Shown one piece after another: positions 28,827-38,276 of a stretch of DNA of 64,000 nt (the first letter of the stretch is position 1; each line of letters starts with the position of its first letter). The translations under genes were made by a program, and so were the position numbers. The notes under the pieces are model-generated. The model was not told where the DNA came from, did no database searches, and was given only the letters and a program-made list of their open reading frames with translations. This DNA comes from Streptomyces dangxiongensis (lineage in GTDB: Bacteria; Actinomycetota; Actinomycetes; Streptomycetales; Streptomycetaceae): positions 4,030,001-4,094,000 of the forward strand of contig NZ_CP033073.1 of the NCBI RefSeq assembly GCF_003675325.1, read 5' to 3'.

Positions 28827-29789
28827 TCAGCTAAGCGTGACCTGCCGGTTGGTGAGTCCGCCGCGCGCCCGGCGCTCGTCCGCCGTCAGCGGTTCCGTCA
28901 CGGCGAGGGCGGCGGCCAGTCGCTCGGCGAACTCGGCGGCCGGCTTCTCCACGTCCTCGGCCCCGACCTCGCTCGGCAGGTCCCAGACCGGCACGGTGAG
29001 GCCGTGAGCACGGAAGGAGCCCACGAGCCGGGTGCCGTCGCCGAGGCTGGAGCGCCCCGCCGCGTGCAGCCGCGCGAGAGCGTCCAGAAGCTGCTCCTCC
29101 GGATGGGGCATGACCCAGCGCAGGTGGTTCTTCTCCGGCGTCCGACACCAGTACGCGGCGTCCACGCCGGCCAGCTTCACGGTCGGGATGGCGGCGGCGT
29201 TGGCCCGCTCCAGGGAGGCGGTCACCTCCGGCGTGGCGTTCTCCGCGTCCGGCACCCAGAACTCGAAGCCGCTGTGCACGATCGGCTCGAAAGCGCCCTC
29301 CGGGTCGAGCAGGTCCTGGAGCCGGGGCCCCTCGGCGGGGGCGCGGCGGCCCTGCACCGGGCTGCCGGGCTCGGCCTCCAGCGCGCGCAACAGCGTGTCC
29401 GCGAGGTCACGGCTGATGTCGCCCGACGCGGTGTCGTTCTGGAGGCCGATCAGGACCGAGCCGTCGTCGCGGCGCAACGCGGGCCACGCCATCGGCAGCA
29501 CGGTGGCCAGCGTGACCGACGGGACGCCCGCGGGCAGGCCGTCCCGGAGGGTCAGCTCCGCCGTCGCCGCCGGGACCAGCTCGCGCAGGGCGACCCAGTC
29601 GCACTCGCCCGGCAGTTCCTCGAAGGGACGGTGCACCAGCTCGGTCGCGGCATGCGCGGCGGCCCGGCCGTGACAGGCCTTGTAGCGCCGGCCGCTGCCG
29701 CAGGGGCAGGGTTCGCGGGCGCCGACGACCGGGATCTCCCCGTCGGTCAGCAGCGGCTTGGCCTTCGTCTGGGGTCGCTTCTTGGCCAT
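28827..29789 (-). CDS. DUF5926 family protein with SEC-C motif
   Basis: A 320-residue protein, conserved in Streptomyces, of unknown function. The N-terminus has a Lys-rich start and a SEC-C zinc-binding motif ([15 protein letters not shown] near residues 28-42), as in the tail of SecA. The rest is an alpha/beta domain with no catalytic motif I can name. SEC-C implies zinc and perhaps protein or ribosome binding. Confidence 0.88.
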   Translation of the reverse strand: MAKKRPQTKAKPLLTDGEIPVVGAREPCPCGSGRRYKACHGRAAAHAATELVHRPFEELPGECDWVALRELVPAATAELTLRDGLPAGVPSVTLATVLPMAWPALRRDDGSVLIGLQNDTASGDISRDLADTLLRALEAEPGSPVQGRRAPAEGPRLQDLLDPEGAFEPIVHSGFEFWVPDAENATPEVTASLERANAAAIPTVKLAGVDAAYWCRTPEKNHLRWVMPHPEEQLLDALARLHAAGRSSLGDGTRLVGSFRAHGLTVPVWDLPSEVGAEDVEKPAAEFAERLAAALAVTEPLTADERRARGGLTNRQVTLS

Positions 29790-29862
29790 GGTGGGGTCTC
29801 CCGGTTACGGCGCTTCTCGTACGTCCGGAGCCTAGCCGTTCGGGCCGGGAGCGACGGGAACC

Positions 29863-29912
29863 TGTGGACAACGCACGCGCGCCCGACGCCGGTGGTGTGA
29901 ACCTGTGGACGA
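29863..29912. promoter_or_regulatory. DnaA-box-like 9-mers upstream of the DUF5926 gene
   Basis: TGTGGACAA at 29863-29871 (a perfect TTGTCCACA in reverse) and TGTGGACGA at 29904-29912 (one mismatch), in the 190-bp gap 29790-29979 that holds the DUF5926 promoter. Confidence 0.35.
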
Positions 29913-29979
29913 CGACCCGCTGCCGGCCGGGATCAGCGCCGACCCCGGCCGCCCCGGGTCGGCCGGGATCAGTCCCGGG

Positions 29980-30879
29980 TCATTCGAGGTCCTCGAAGGC
30001 GTCCGCGAGGTTCAGGGCGGGCAGATCCGGGAGCGCCAGATCCCGGAGCCCCAGGTCCTGGAGCCCCGAATCCTGGAGTCTCAGGCCCGGAAAGGTGCCG
30101 TCGGAGGACGTCGGGTCCGTAAGGGGCAGATCCGTCAGGTCCGTCAGGTCCGGCAGCGTCACGTCGGTGCACGTGAAATCCGAAAGGGTCAGGTCCGGGA
30201 GTGTCGAGTCCGCCGCCGCGAGGTCCGGGAGCGTCATGTCCGTGGACGTCAGGTCCGCGAGCGTCATCTCCGGCAGTGCGGCGGGTGCGGCGGGTGCGAC
30301 GCGCGTAGCGAGGCTGCCGCGACGGCACCCGGCGTCGGGGTCGTGAACGTCTTCGTGGACCACCGCCCAGACCGTCACCTCGCCGTGGACGTCGTCCCGG
30401 ACGCCCCAGTCGTCGGCGAGGGCGGTGATGATGTTCAGCCCGCGACCGCCGTGCGCGGTGACCGACGGGGTGGCCGGCGCCGGGCGGGTCGGGCCGCCGC
30501 CGTCCGTGACCTCCACGATGAGCCGCCCGCGCGTGTCGACGCGCCAGGCGGCGCGGACGTCCCCGTCCCCGACCGGCTCGTCACCCAGCGGTCGGCCGTG
30601 TTTGCAGGCGTTGCTCAAGAGTTCGGAAAGGATCAGTACGGCATCGTCGACGACCGATTCGGCGACGCCACCACTGCGTAGCTGCGCACGCATCCGGTGC
30701 CGCGCCTTCCCCACGCCCGCAGGACCATGGGGTACGGCCATGCTCGACGACGTGGGCACCTCCTGTGCCACCACCAACGCCACCCCCGAGACCTCCTTCG
30801 CCCCACGCCACGGTGTGGATGCCCCATCGGCCTGTGCCGGAAACCGGCCAGTCCCCTTCCGGTGACGCATTCGGAACAC
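29980..30879 (-). CDS. RsbW-like ATPase with C-terminal pentapeptide-like repeats
   Basis: A 299-residue protein. Residues about 50-190 form a HATPase_c domain: ILSELLSNACKHG near 83, VTDGGGPT near 123, GGRGLNIITALADDWGV near 144. The tail from about 205 to the end is built of five-residue units of the form xD(L/M/F/V)(T/S/A)x, for example ADLTS-TDMTL-PDLAA and later GLQDL-GLRDL-ALPDL, mirrored at DNA level by 15-bp repeats (about 29985-30260). This pattern matches pentapeptide-repeat beta-helices. The anti-sigma-type kinase role is by family; the tail could be a docking surface. Start uncertain (ATG 30879 or 30870). Confidence 0.8.
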   Translation of the reverse strand: MFRMRHRKGTGRFPAQADGASTPWRGAKEVSGVALVVAQEVPTSSSMAVPHGPAGVGKARHRMRAQLRSGGVAESVVDDAVLILSELLSNACKHGRPLGDEPVGDGDVRAAWRVDTRGRLIVEVTDGGGPTRPAPATPSVTAHGGRGLNIITALADDWGVRDDVHGEVTVWAVVHEDVHDPDAGCRRGSLATRVAPAAPAALPEMTLADLTSTDMTLPDLAAADSTLPDLTLSDFTCTDVTLPDLTDLTDLPLTDPTSSDGTFPGLRLQDSGLQDLGLRDLALPDLPALNLADAFEDLE

Positions 30880-31008
30880 GGCCGCACGCGGTGAACGCGC
30901 CGGAGCACTCCCTGTGACCGAGGCCGCCGGATGGCAACCGGTATGGCGCGATTTGACCGCCCGGGGGAGCAGCCGAAGAGTGGTCCCGGAAAGTCAGAGT
31001 CCGCGGAG

Positions 31009-31836
31009 TCAGCGTCCCAGTTGCCGCAGTACCGCGTGCGGGCGGTTGGTGATGATGGCGTCGACGCCCAGTCCGACACAGAGGTCGACGTCGGCGGGCT
31101 CGTTCACCGTCCACACGTGGACCTGGTGGCCGGCCCGCTTCAGCCGCTCCACGTACGAGGGGTGGCTGCGCACGAACCGGATCGAGGGGCCCGCGATCCC
31201 CACGCCCGCGGGCAGCCGCCCGTCGCGCAGCCGGGGCGAGACGAACTGCATCAGGTAGACCGTCGGCAGCGTCGGCGACGCGGCACGCACGCGGTGCAGC
31301 GAACGCGCCGAGAAGCTCATGACCCGCACCTGCGAGCCGGCGGCCGGGTCGGGCGCGTCCAGGCCGAACCGCTTCAGCAGGGTCAGCAGCCGCTCCTCGA
31401 CCTGGCCGGCCCAGCGCGTGGGGTGTTTGGTCTCGATGGCCAGCTCCACCCGCCGCCCGGCGTCCGCGACCAGTTCCAGCAGCCGCTCCAGGGTGAGGAC
31501 GGACGTCTCCTCGCGGTCCTCGGGGCGGTGCTCCCAGTCGGGCTCCTCGTCCCGCCCGTGCCAGGCCTCGCGCGTCTTCCAGGACCCGAAGTCGAGGGCT
31601 GCCAGATCGGCCAGCTCCAGCGCGGAGACCGCGCCGCGGCCGTTGGAGGTACGGTTCACCCGCCGGTCGTGGACGCAGACCAGATGGCCGTCCGCGGTCA
31701 GCCGTACATCGCATTCCAGGGCGTCCGCGCCGTCCTCGATCGCCTTGCGGTAGGCGGCCAGGGTGTGCTCGGGAGCGTCCTCGGAGGCACCTCGGTGGGC
31801 GACGACCTGGATGGAGTGCTGTGGTGCGTGGGTCAC
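31009..31836 (-). CDS. Glycerophosphodiester phosphodiesterase
   Basis: Hydrolyses glycerophosphodiesters to glycerol 3-phosphate and an alcohol. The 275-residue GDPD has VAHRGASEDAPEHTL near residue 12 (catalytic His-Arg and Glu), ALECDVRLTADGHLVCVHD near 38 (Glu/Asp metal ligands and second catalytic His), LAIETKHP near 137 and the C-terminal VHVWTVNEPADVDLCVGLGVDAIITNRP. There is no signal peptide, so it is cytosolic. Confidence 0.93.
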   Translation of the reverse strand: MTHAPQHSIQVVAHRGASEDAPEHTLAAYRKAIEDGADALECDVRLTADGHLVCVHDRRVNRTSNGRGAVSALELADLAALDFGSWKTREAWHGRDEEPDWEHRPEDREETSVLTLERLLELVADAGRRVELAIETKHPTRWAGQVEERLLTLLKRFGLDAPDPAAGSQVRVMSFSARSLHRVRAASPTLPTVYLMQFVSPRLRDGRLPAGVGIAGPSIRFVRSHPSYVERLKRAGHQVHVWTVNEPADVDLCVGLGVDAIITNRPHAVLRQLGR

Positions 31837-32064
31837 CGCGTCATGGTGCCACCGTCATCGGGTACACGGGTGGCGCCCGCACGGCCGGTCGGCGAACGAG
31901 GGCGGTCACCCTGTTCCTCTGTATAACGTTTGCGTCAAAGATCCTATATAAAGAAGAGTCTCGGACCCACAGCCACCGCTTATGGTGCTCTGACGGCCCG
32001 TGGGAAAAGCTGACTACCGACCGAGTGCGACCGACGACACAGGCGTGGATCGAGGAGAAGAGCT

Positions 32065-33531
32065 GTGAGCACCGAGAACGAGGGCAACGCGGTACCCCCG
32101 GCCCCGTCCGCACCTCCCGTGCCGGTGGCCCCTCACGATGCCTCCCCGCAGGGCGCCGTGCCCGAGGGGAACGCGCCGACGGCACCGCTCCCGCCCGTGC
32201 CCCACGAGGCCCCCGCGGCCTACGGGACGCCCGAGGCCCCCGCGGCCTACGGGGCGCCCGGGCACGGTCCGGCGCACCAGCCCGGTCCGGCCGCCGACGG
32301 CTCCTGGCCGCCTCCGCCGCCGAGCACCCCGTCCTACGGTGACGGCGGCACCGGCGGACCGGGCACCGGCTGGGGAGCCGCGTACCAGCAGCCCGCCCCC
32401 AAGGCGCGCGGCGGACGCGGCGGCCTCGTGGCGGCGGTCCTCGTGGCCGCGCTGGTCGCGGGCGGTCTGGGCGGCGGCCTCGGCTACACCCTGGCCAAGG
32501 ACCACGACGACCACGGCTCCACCACCGTCTCGGCCTCCGACAGCAGCGCCGCCCAGGTCAAGCGCGCGCCCGGCACGATCGCCAACGTCGCCGCCACGGC
32601 GCTGCCCAGCACGGTCACCATCGAGGCCGAGAGCAGCAACGGCGAGGGCGGCACGGGCACCGGGTTCGTCTTCGACACCCAGGGCCACATCGTCACCAAC
32701 AACCACGTCGTCGCGGACGCGGTGGACGGCGGCAAGCTCACGGCCACCTTCCCGAGCGGCAGGAAGTACAACGCCGAGATCGTCGGCCACGCGCAGGGCT
32801 ACGACGTCGCCGTCATCAAGCTCAAGAACGCCCCGTCGGACCTGAAGCCCCTCGCCCTCGGCGACTCCGACAAGGTGGCCGTCGGCGACGAGACCATCGC
32901 CATCGGCGCCCCCTTCGGCCTGTCCAACACGGTGACGACCGGCATCATCAGCGCCAAGGACCGTCCGGTGGCCTCCAGCGACGGCAGCTCCACCAGCAAG
33001 GCCTCGTACATGAGCGCCCTCCAGACGGACGCGTCCATCAACCCCGGCAACTCCGGCGGCCCGCTGCTGAACTCCTCCGGCGCGGTCATCGGGATCAACT
33101 CGGCGATCCAGTCCAGCAGCAGCGGCGGATTCGGCGGTTCCGGCCAGTCCGGCTCGATCGGCCTGGGCTTCGCCATCCCGATCAACCAGGCGAAGTACGT
33201 CGCCCAGCAGCTCATCAAGACCGGCAAGCCGGTGTACGCCAAGATCGGTGCCTCCGTCTCCCTGGAGGACACCACCGACGGTGCGAAGATCACCGACCAG
33301 GGCACGGGCGGTTCCGCCGCGGTCGAGTCCGGCGGCCCCGCGGACAAGGCCGGCCTCAAGCCCGGCGACCTCATCAGCAAGCTCGACGACCACGTGATCG
33401 ACAGCGGCCCCACGCTGATCGGCGAGATCTGGACCCACAAGCCCGGCGACAAGGTCACGGTCACCTACAAGCGGGACGGCCAGGAACACACGGTCGACCT
33501 GACCCTGGGAGCCCGGGACGGCGATAGCTGA
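32065..33531 (+). CDS. HtrA/DegP-like trypsin-type serine protease with PDZ domain
   Basis: A 488-residue membrane-anchored protease. N-terminal cytosolic Pro/Ala-rich segment (1-110) with a repeated EAPAAYG motif, transmembrane helix near 117-142, protease domain about 165-385 with His in TNNHVVADAV, Asp in GYDVAVIKL and Ser in NPGNSGGPLLN, and a PDZ domain about 395-485 (GGPADKAGLKPGDLISKLDD). Envelope protein quality control by family. The upstream gap (31837-32064) contains an unusually AT-rich TATATAAAG at about 31946-31954, a plausible promoter element. Its 3' end abuts the first tRNA-Ser remnant. Confidence 0.92.
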   Translation: MSTENEGNAVPPAPSAPPVPVAPHDASPQGAVPEGNAPTAPLPPVPHEAPAAYGTPEAPAAYGAPGHGPAHQPGPAADGSWPPPPPSTPSYGDGGTGGPGTGWGAAYQQPAPKARGGRGGLVAAVLVAALVAGGLGGGLGYTLAKDHDDHGSTTVSASDSSAAQVKRAPGTIANVAATALPSTVTIEAESSNGEGGTGTGFVFDTQGHIVTNNHVVADAVDGGKLTATFPSGRKYNAEIVGHAQGYDVAVIKLKNAPSDLKPLALGDSDKVAVGDETIAIGAPFGLSNTVTTGIISAKDRPVASSDGSSTSKASYMSALQTDASINPGNSGGPLLNSSGAVIGINSAIQSSSSGGFGGSGQSGSIGLGFAIPINQAKYVAQQLIKTGKPVYAKIGASVSLEDTTDGAKITDQGTGGSAAVESGGPADKAGLKPGDLISKLDDHVIDSGPTLIGEIWTHKPGDKVTVTYKRDGQEHTVDLTLGARDGDS

Positions 33532-33542
33532 CACGCCCCGCC

Positions 33543-33596
33543 CCGATCCCGGTACGCCTCGAGGCAGCGATGTCTCCGTGGGTTCGCATCCCACCG
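33543..33596 (+). pseudogene. Remnant of a tRNA-Ser(TGA) locus
   Basis: CCGATCCCGGTACGC at 33543-33557 is identical to sequence 49 bp upstream of the intact tRNA-Ser(TGA) (43769-43783), and a T-arm-like GTGGG-TTCGCAT-CCCAC follows at 33578-33594, with the middle of the tRNA missing. This looks like a deletion relic at the left edge of the accessory segment, directly after the conserved protease gene. Confidence 0.55.
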
Positions 33597-33661
33597 CAGC
33601 CCTCGGTGCCCCACTGGAGATACTCCTGGGAGCTACAGCGGCAGAGGCTGACCGGCTGGCT

Positions 33662-34792
33662 TCACGGGGCCGGCCCGAGTACCTCGTCGGCGCTGCGGGG
33701 CTCTGTCCGCGGCTGCTGGTTGAGCTTGTGGCGTTGGACGGAGGAGCGCCGGTAGACCTTTTTGCGGGCCCGCATGATGTTGCCGAGGGGGGCGTGCTCG
33801 GCGGTGACCCGCCAGGGGGTGAAGGACAGTGAGTCCATCTTCTCCAGGTTTTCCGGGCTGGAGATGTCCTGCTGGGGCAGCCGCAGCTTGGCTACGGTGA
33901 CGGACGGCGAGAGCTGCTCGGGCCACTCCACGGTGGTGTCCTCCACCGGCATGCGTTCCAGGTCGGTGCAGAGCTGGACCTGGATGTCGAAGGCGTAGGG
34001 CCGCTCCTGCAGCTCGGCCTGCAGCGCGGGCCGGAAGACCTCCGCCCCGGAAGCCGGGGCGATGGTGCGCCGGACCACCGAGGCCGCGGAGTCCGGGTCG
34101 GGGGTGATGCGTACTTTGGCGATGTAGTCCCCGTGCCGGACCGCGCCCATCGTCCAGTAGGTCGACAGGAGCAGGTTCGCCGGAGGGGTCTTTGCCAGGC
34201 GGAGGAAGGCCAGGAACTCGTCCCATGCCCAGTTGTCCTGCTCGAGGGTTCCTTTTCCGGTCAGGAAGTCGGTGAAGAAGCGGTGTGCGCCGGGTCGGCC
34301 CTGGGCGAAGTAGGCCGGCGCGTTCAGGAACAGTTCCTGGATGAACAGGTAGTGCTCGACCGTGTTGCAGAAGAAGATCGGTCCGTTGATGTTGGCGTAG
34401 TCGAAGGTGCCCGTGTCCGGCTCGTCTTCCAGCAGGGTCGGACCGGGGATGTCGAACATCTTCAGCGCCAGTCCGGTGGCGGCGCCCAGACGCGCGTCGG
34501 CTCCGGCGTGAGGTGAGCCGTTGGAGAAGCGGATGAGCGCATCGTGGGTTCCCGGGGTGGCGTAGATGCCCTGGGCGTACTCGGTGGGGAGCCCGTCCAG
34601 GATCTCCACCTGCCCTCGGACGAGTCCGTAGCCCTTGGCATGGGCGTCCCGCAGGGCCTGTCCGGTGCCGCCGGCCTCGACCGACTCGGTGATGTAGCTC
34701 TCGGTCCTCTCGATCACCGTCTGCAGGTTCTGGTCGAAGTCCGAGTCATCGTCTTCGACGTCAGGGGTGTAGGGGACGAACTGTGCTGCCAT
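33662..34792 (-). CDS. Catalase-like heme protein
   Basis: A 376-residue member of the catalase superfamily, shorter than true catalases (about 480 or more). The distal His sits in DAHAKGYGLVRGQ near residue 49, core RFSNGSPHAGADARLGAATGLALKMFD near 88, and distal Asn in NINGPIFF near 133; the C-terminus ends with an APLGNIMRARKKVYRRSS segment typical of the catalase-like group. The canonical proximal tyrosine motif is not evident, so true catalase activity is doubtful; peroxidase or lipid-hydroperoxide chemistry is possible. Third gene of a minus-strand heme operon, 57 bp after the DyP gene. Confidence 0.8.
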   Translation of the reverse strand: MAAQFVPYTPDVEDDDSDFDQNLQTVIERTESYITESVEAGGTGQALRDAHAKGYGLVRGQVEILDGLPTEYAQGIYATPGTHDALIRFSNGSPHAGADARLGAATGLALKMFDIPGPTLLEDEPDTGTFDYANINGPIFFCNTVEHYLFIQELFLNAPAYFAQGRPGAHRFFTDFLTGKGTLEQDNWAWDEFLAFLRLAKTPPANLLLSTYWTMGAVRHGDYIAKVRITPDPDSAASVVRRTIAPASGAEVFRPALQAELQERPYAFDIQVQLCTDLERMPVEDTTVEWPEQLSPSVTVAKLRLPQQDISSPENLEKMDSLSFTPWRVTAEHAPLGNIMRARKKVYRRSSVQRHKLNQQPRTEPRSADEVLGPAP

Positions 34793-34849
34793 GACCTCGA
34801 CCTCTCCTCGGAGAGCGGTATCGGACCTCGGGGAGGGTGCGAATCTCCC

Positions 34850-36202
34850 TCAGTCCTCCAGTTCGGCGAGCCAGCGCAGGGCACGAAGGCCCGGCACGAA
34901 GCAGTACTCGCCGCCTCGGGTGGCCACGAAGCTGGGCAGGTTCCGCAGGCGGCGCCGGACGGGCTTCTCCGGGATGGTGACGCTGTCGGTTCCGTCGTGA
35001 TGTCCGGCCACCGGGTCCTTCTCGCCGGGGTAGCCGATGAAGTTGCCGTCGTTGACCCACTCGGCCTTGATGAACTCGAACTGACGTTCCAGGTGGGCCC
35101 CGATGAAGACTCCGACCAGGCCCCGGTCGGCACCATCATCCTCCAGCACGCCCTCGGGCAGCGGCGGACCGTAGGTGGTGCCACGGCGGATGAGCCGGTG
35201 CATCCGTGCGTCGCCGACGATGGTGGCATCGCGGGGGTTGTTCCGGCGGATGTGCGCACCGGCCGGGCACCGCAAGCCGCGATCGTCATTCTCCCGGTAC
35301 AGGAAGTTGTTGACGCGCTGCGGATCCGCCGCCAGCTCCGGGTCGTCGTGCTCCGGCGCCAGCGTCAGCGGAGCCCCACTCGGCCAGCGCCCGACCATTT
35401 TCGCCGCCAGCAGTGCTTCCTCCTCGGCGTTGGAACTGTTGGCGCGCAGGTATCGGCGCCAGGCCGCCACGTTGGTGTGGATCTTGCGAACGGCCACGTA
35501 GGTTCCGTTGCGTCCCAGCACATCAGGGCTGGGCATGGGCGGCAGATTGCCGGTTTCGTCGGGGTAGCCGAGGATGAACTCGCCCGCCTTGACGGGGACT
35601 TCCTGCGGGTTCGAGCCGGGCAGTCCGACACCCTCGATGTTCGGATGGCTGATGCCGTCCCGGAAGCCGAAGGTGGTGCGCCCGGTCGGAAGCTGGTGGA
35701 CGTCCTGTTGCCAGATCACCTGGACCCCCGGGGTTTCCCGGTAGGCGACTCGGGCGCGCTCCAGCTCCTTGTCCAACTGTTCCGCATCCGAGGAGAGGGC
35801 GCTCAACGCGATGTGGACATCGCCCGTCCCGAACGGTGCCTCCCAGTGGGCCGGGGCGTTCTCCCCCACATCACCGATCAGCTCCGCCCGAGCGGCCATG
35901 CCCTCACGGAACGCCCGCGGGAAGCTGTCCAGCGACTCCTGAGGCACCCCCAGGGCCCTCAGCCCCTGGTAGGTGAACGCCACGGCCACCCAGGCATCCT
36001 GGCTCCGGTCCGCGCTCGGCAGGCCACCGGAGGTCACCGGGAGCAGCCGCCGCAGCAGAGCACGACCGGCGTGGCGGTCGTCGACGCGCAGGAAGAGGAA
36101 CTTTCCCTCGTAGGGCACGGGCCTCGGACGCAGTGCCCCGCTCTGGACGTCCTCGATCTCGACGCGCACGCCCGCCGCGCTGCCGCTGTCTGCCGTGGTC
36201 AT
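34850..36202 (-). CDS. DyP-type heme peroxidase (cytosolic)
   Basis: A 450-residue dye-decolourising peroxidase with no signal peptide. GFRDGISHPN (GxxDG motif with catalytic Asp) lies near 175, and an RCPAGAHIRRNNPRD segment with the proximal-side His/Arg near 315. The ATG at 36202 is preceded by GGAGGC about 8 nt away; an in-frame ATG at 36220 would overlap that site. It is clearly different from the exported DtpA in this window. Flanked by a small ferredoxin-fold protein and a catalase-like protein, on a probable genomic island. Confidence 0.88.
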   Translation of the reverse strand: MTTADSGSAAGVRVEIEDVQSGALRPRPVPYEGKFLFLRVDDRHAGRALLRRLLPVTSGGLPSADRSQDAWVAVAFTYQGLRALGVPQESLDSFPRAFREGMAARAELIGDVGENAPAHWEAPFGTGDVHIALSALSSDAEQLDKELERARVAYRETPGVQVIWQQDVHQLPTGRTTFGFRDGISHPNIEGVGLPGSNPQEVPVKAGEFILGYPDETGNLPPMPSPDVLGRNGTYVAVRKIHTNVAAWRRYLRANSSNAEEEALLAAKMVGRWPSGAPLTLAPEHDDPELAADPQRVNNFLYRENDDRGLRCPAGAHIRRNNPRDATIVGDARMHRLIRRGTTYGPPLPEGVLEDDGADRGLVGVFIGAHLERQFEFIKAEWVNDGNFIGYPGEKDPVAGHHDGTDSVTIPEKPVRRRLRNLPSFVATRGGEYCFVPGLRALRWLAELED

Positions 36203-36318
36203 GAGTGTGTGTGCCTCCACATCGGTCCTGTCCGGACAGCCCCGGAGCGACCGGTGCGCGCCCGCGGACGCGGTCCACCGAAGTGGGGTCGGCTCTGAGT
36301 GATGGCTGTGGGCGGGTG

Positions 36319-36909
36319 TCAGGCCGAGGCTTCTTCCAGCAGCTTCTGGAAGGCAGGCGTGGCCACCAGCTCCGCGTTGTCCGGGTTGTCCAGCACCGCC
36401 CGGAACTCAGGGGTGTCAAGTACCTCCTCGAATGCCTCCTCCACGCGGTGGTCCTTGTAGATCTGCTGAACGGTCAGGTCGGGATAGGCGCTGACGAAGA
36501 CACCCGCGGGCGCCTGGTGGGCGAGGAACCACTCCTTCGCTCCCGGATCTCTGACGCCGGGGAACCCTTCGCTGTGCGAGAAGACCTTGTCGAAGCGGTC
36601 CCCGACCACTGTCTTGGCGAAGTCGTCGATGTAGGTGTCCCAGGAGCCGTCGAAGACGCTGGCGAACATGAACCGGGTGTCGTTGTCGAAGATCACGTGC
36701 CGTGCGTCGTGCAGGGTGCCGATCTGGCGCAACGCCGCATGGACCCTCTCGTCACCCGTCGGGTCGGCGAGCGTGGCGAGATCCTCACGCAGCGCTTCCG
36801 CATGGCCCGGCTTGATCTTGGTGAAGACGGTGAACTCGCTGCACACCCCGTCCGCCCTGCCCGGGCGCTCGGGGTGAGCTGATTGAGCTGCACCTGACGT
36901 CGCAGTCAT
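36319..36909 (-). CDS. Ferredoxin-like (dimeric alpha/beta barrel) protein of the heme operon
   Basis: A 196-residue protein with no named family that I can assign firmly. The segment FTVFTKIKPGHAEALREDL near residue 30, followed by HDARHVIFDNDTRFMFASVFDGSWDTYIDDF near 70, has the look of a ferredoxin-fold/EthD-like barrel, a fold related to DyP and chlorite dismutase domains. It is upstream of the DyP gene (117-bp gap) and probably first in the operon. The start ATG at 36909 is preferred; a 27-codon extension upstream has no support. Possible heme-handling or substrate-binding partner. Confidence 0.65.
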   Translation of the reverse strand: MTATSGAAQSAHPERPGRADGVCSEFTVFTKIKPGHAEALREDLATLADPTGDERVHAALRQIGTLHDARHVIFDNDTRFMFASVFDGSWDTYIDDFAKTVVGDRFDKVFSHSEGFPGVRDPGAKEWFLAHQAPAGVFVSAYPDLTVQQIYKDHRVEEAFEEVLDTPEFRAVLDNPDNAELVATPAFQKLLEEASA

Positions 36910-37378
36910 CGTGAGAATCCCCTGCCACGAATCGGTGCGAGGGTCACCAAGCGTCCTCCGACATGAGGCGCCATCGCCCTCACGACTCAATCCTCACCGC
37001 GGATGCGCAGCCCCGCATCTTCGCCTCTCAGCCGCTGATCGCCTGGGTCGGATTCACGAGAGGGAAAGCGATCCCGGTGCCGGCCTGCCGTCCGGTTCAG
37101 GAAGGAGGCGACACGGGGCGGCAGGCCGATGCCGCCGTCTTCGCGTCCCGAGAAGCTCCCGAGGACAGATCGAGCCGGGCGCAGGAGGATGGCACTGGGT
37201 GCGTGCTGACTACGGGGTCGTCACCTTCTCGGTCAGCCACTTCCGCATGGCCGTGAAGCCGCGGCGCAGCCGATCGCACAGGAACCCGTCGCGCCGCCCA
37301 GGCGGCCGGGGCACCCCTCTCCTCCGCCGGACCCTTCCCCAACCGGACCGCCACCCCTACCCCAGTCTGGAGGAAACC
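36910..37378. other. Gap of about 470 bp; divergent promoter region
   Basis: Separates the heme operon (minus) from the GAP gene (plus). I see no gene, hairpin or strong promoter match. A GGAGGA ribosome site lies directly before the GAP start. Confidence 0.4.
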
Positions 37379-38056
37379 ATGGGCGCAGTTCTCGGTGACG
37401 TGCTGGGTTTCGCGGCCGCGGTCGCGGTCAGCCCGCTTCCGATCATCGCCCTCATCCTCATCCTCGCCACGCCGCGGGGACGTCTCAACGGCATCCTCTT
37501 CACCGTCGGTTGGATCCTTGGACTGTCGGCACTGGGCGCGGTGATGCTGGTGATCGCCTCCCCCGCAGGTGCCTCCGCCCATAAGCACCCGGCCACCTGG
37601 GTCGGGGCTCTCAAAATCGCTCTGGGCCTGCTCCTCCTCCTCTTCGGCGCCCGGCAGTGGCGGCGGCGCCCGAAGGATCCCTCGCAGGCACAACTGCCGA
37701 AGTGGATGGGCGCCATCGACCGCCTCACGCCGGTCAAGGTCTTCGGCCTCGGTACGGCCCTGGCCGCGCTCAACGCCAAGAACGCCCCGCTGACCATCGC
37801 CGCGGGTGCCACCATCGGCTCGGCCGGACTGCCGGTCGGGCAGCAGGTCGCATCGCTGGCGATCTTCGTCGTGATCGCCACGCTCGGTCTGCTGGCCCCG
37901 CTCGGAGTCTTCCTCCTCGGGGGAGAGCGGGCCAAGACCACGCTCGGCAACTGGAAGGACTGGGCAGCTCAGCACAATGTCGCCGTGATGGCCGTCCTGT
38001 TCTTCGTCCTCGGGCTGAAACTGCTCGGGGACGGCATCTCCATCCTCACCCCCTGA
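37379..38056 (+). CDS. GAP family (Sap-like) membrane protein
   Basis: A 225-residue polytopic protein of the GAP/Sap (sulfolipid-1-addressing) family, related to LysE-type exporters: six hydrophobic segments (near 5-28, 38-60, 72-92, 118-145, 148-178, 195-220), with the conserved AVAVSPLPIIALILILATPRGR at the N-terminus. In mycobacteria relatives take part in glycolipid export. ATG 37379 follows GGAGGAAA. Cargo unknown. Downstream begins the degenerate tRNA-Ser region. Confidence 0.85.
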   Translation: MGAVLGDVLGFAAAVAVSPLPIIALILILATPRGRLNGILFTVGWILGLSALGAVMLVIASPAGASAHKHPATWVGALKIALGLLLLLFGARQWRRRPKDPSQAQLPKWMGAIDRLTPVKVFGLGTALAALNAKNAPLTIAAGATIGSAGLPVGQQVASLAIFVVIATLGLLAPLGVFLLGGERAKTTLGNWKDWAAQHNVAVMAVLFFVLGLKLLGDGISILTP

Positions 38057-38276
38057 GAGGACAGGTCCACGCGTGGCGGGAGTGATCCGATCACTGACAC
38101 GCGGCCGAGCAGGTCGCCCGTAGCGATGCCGGCCGATGGCTCCGCACGGGGGCGGCGGCAGAGCTGTCGCTCAGGAGGTTACGAGGAGAGCCCGGCCGCG
38201 GCGGCACTGGCGACCGGAAACCGAGCCAGTGGGTCCCGTGTGAACCGCGGACCCCGCGCGAGGCCGGAGGCCGGTG

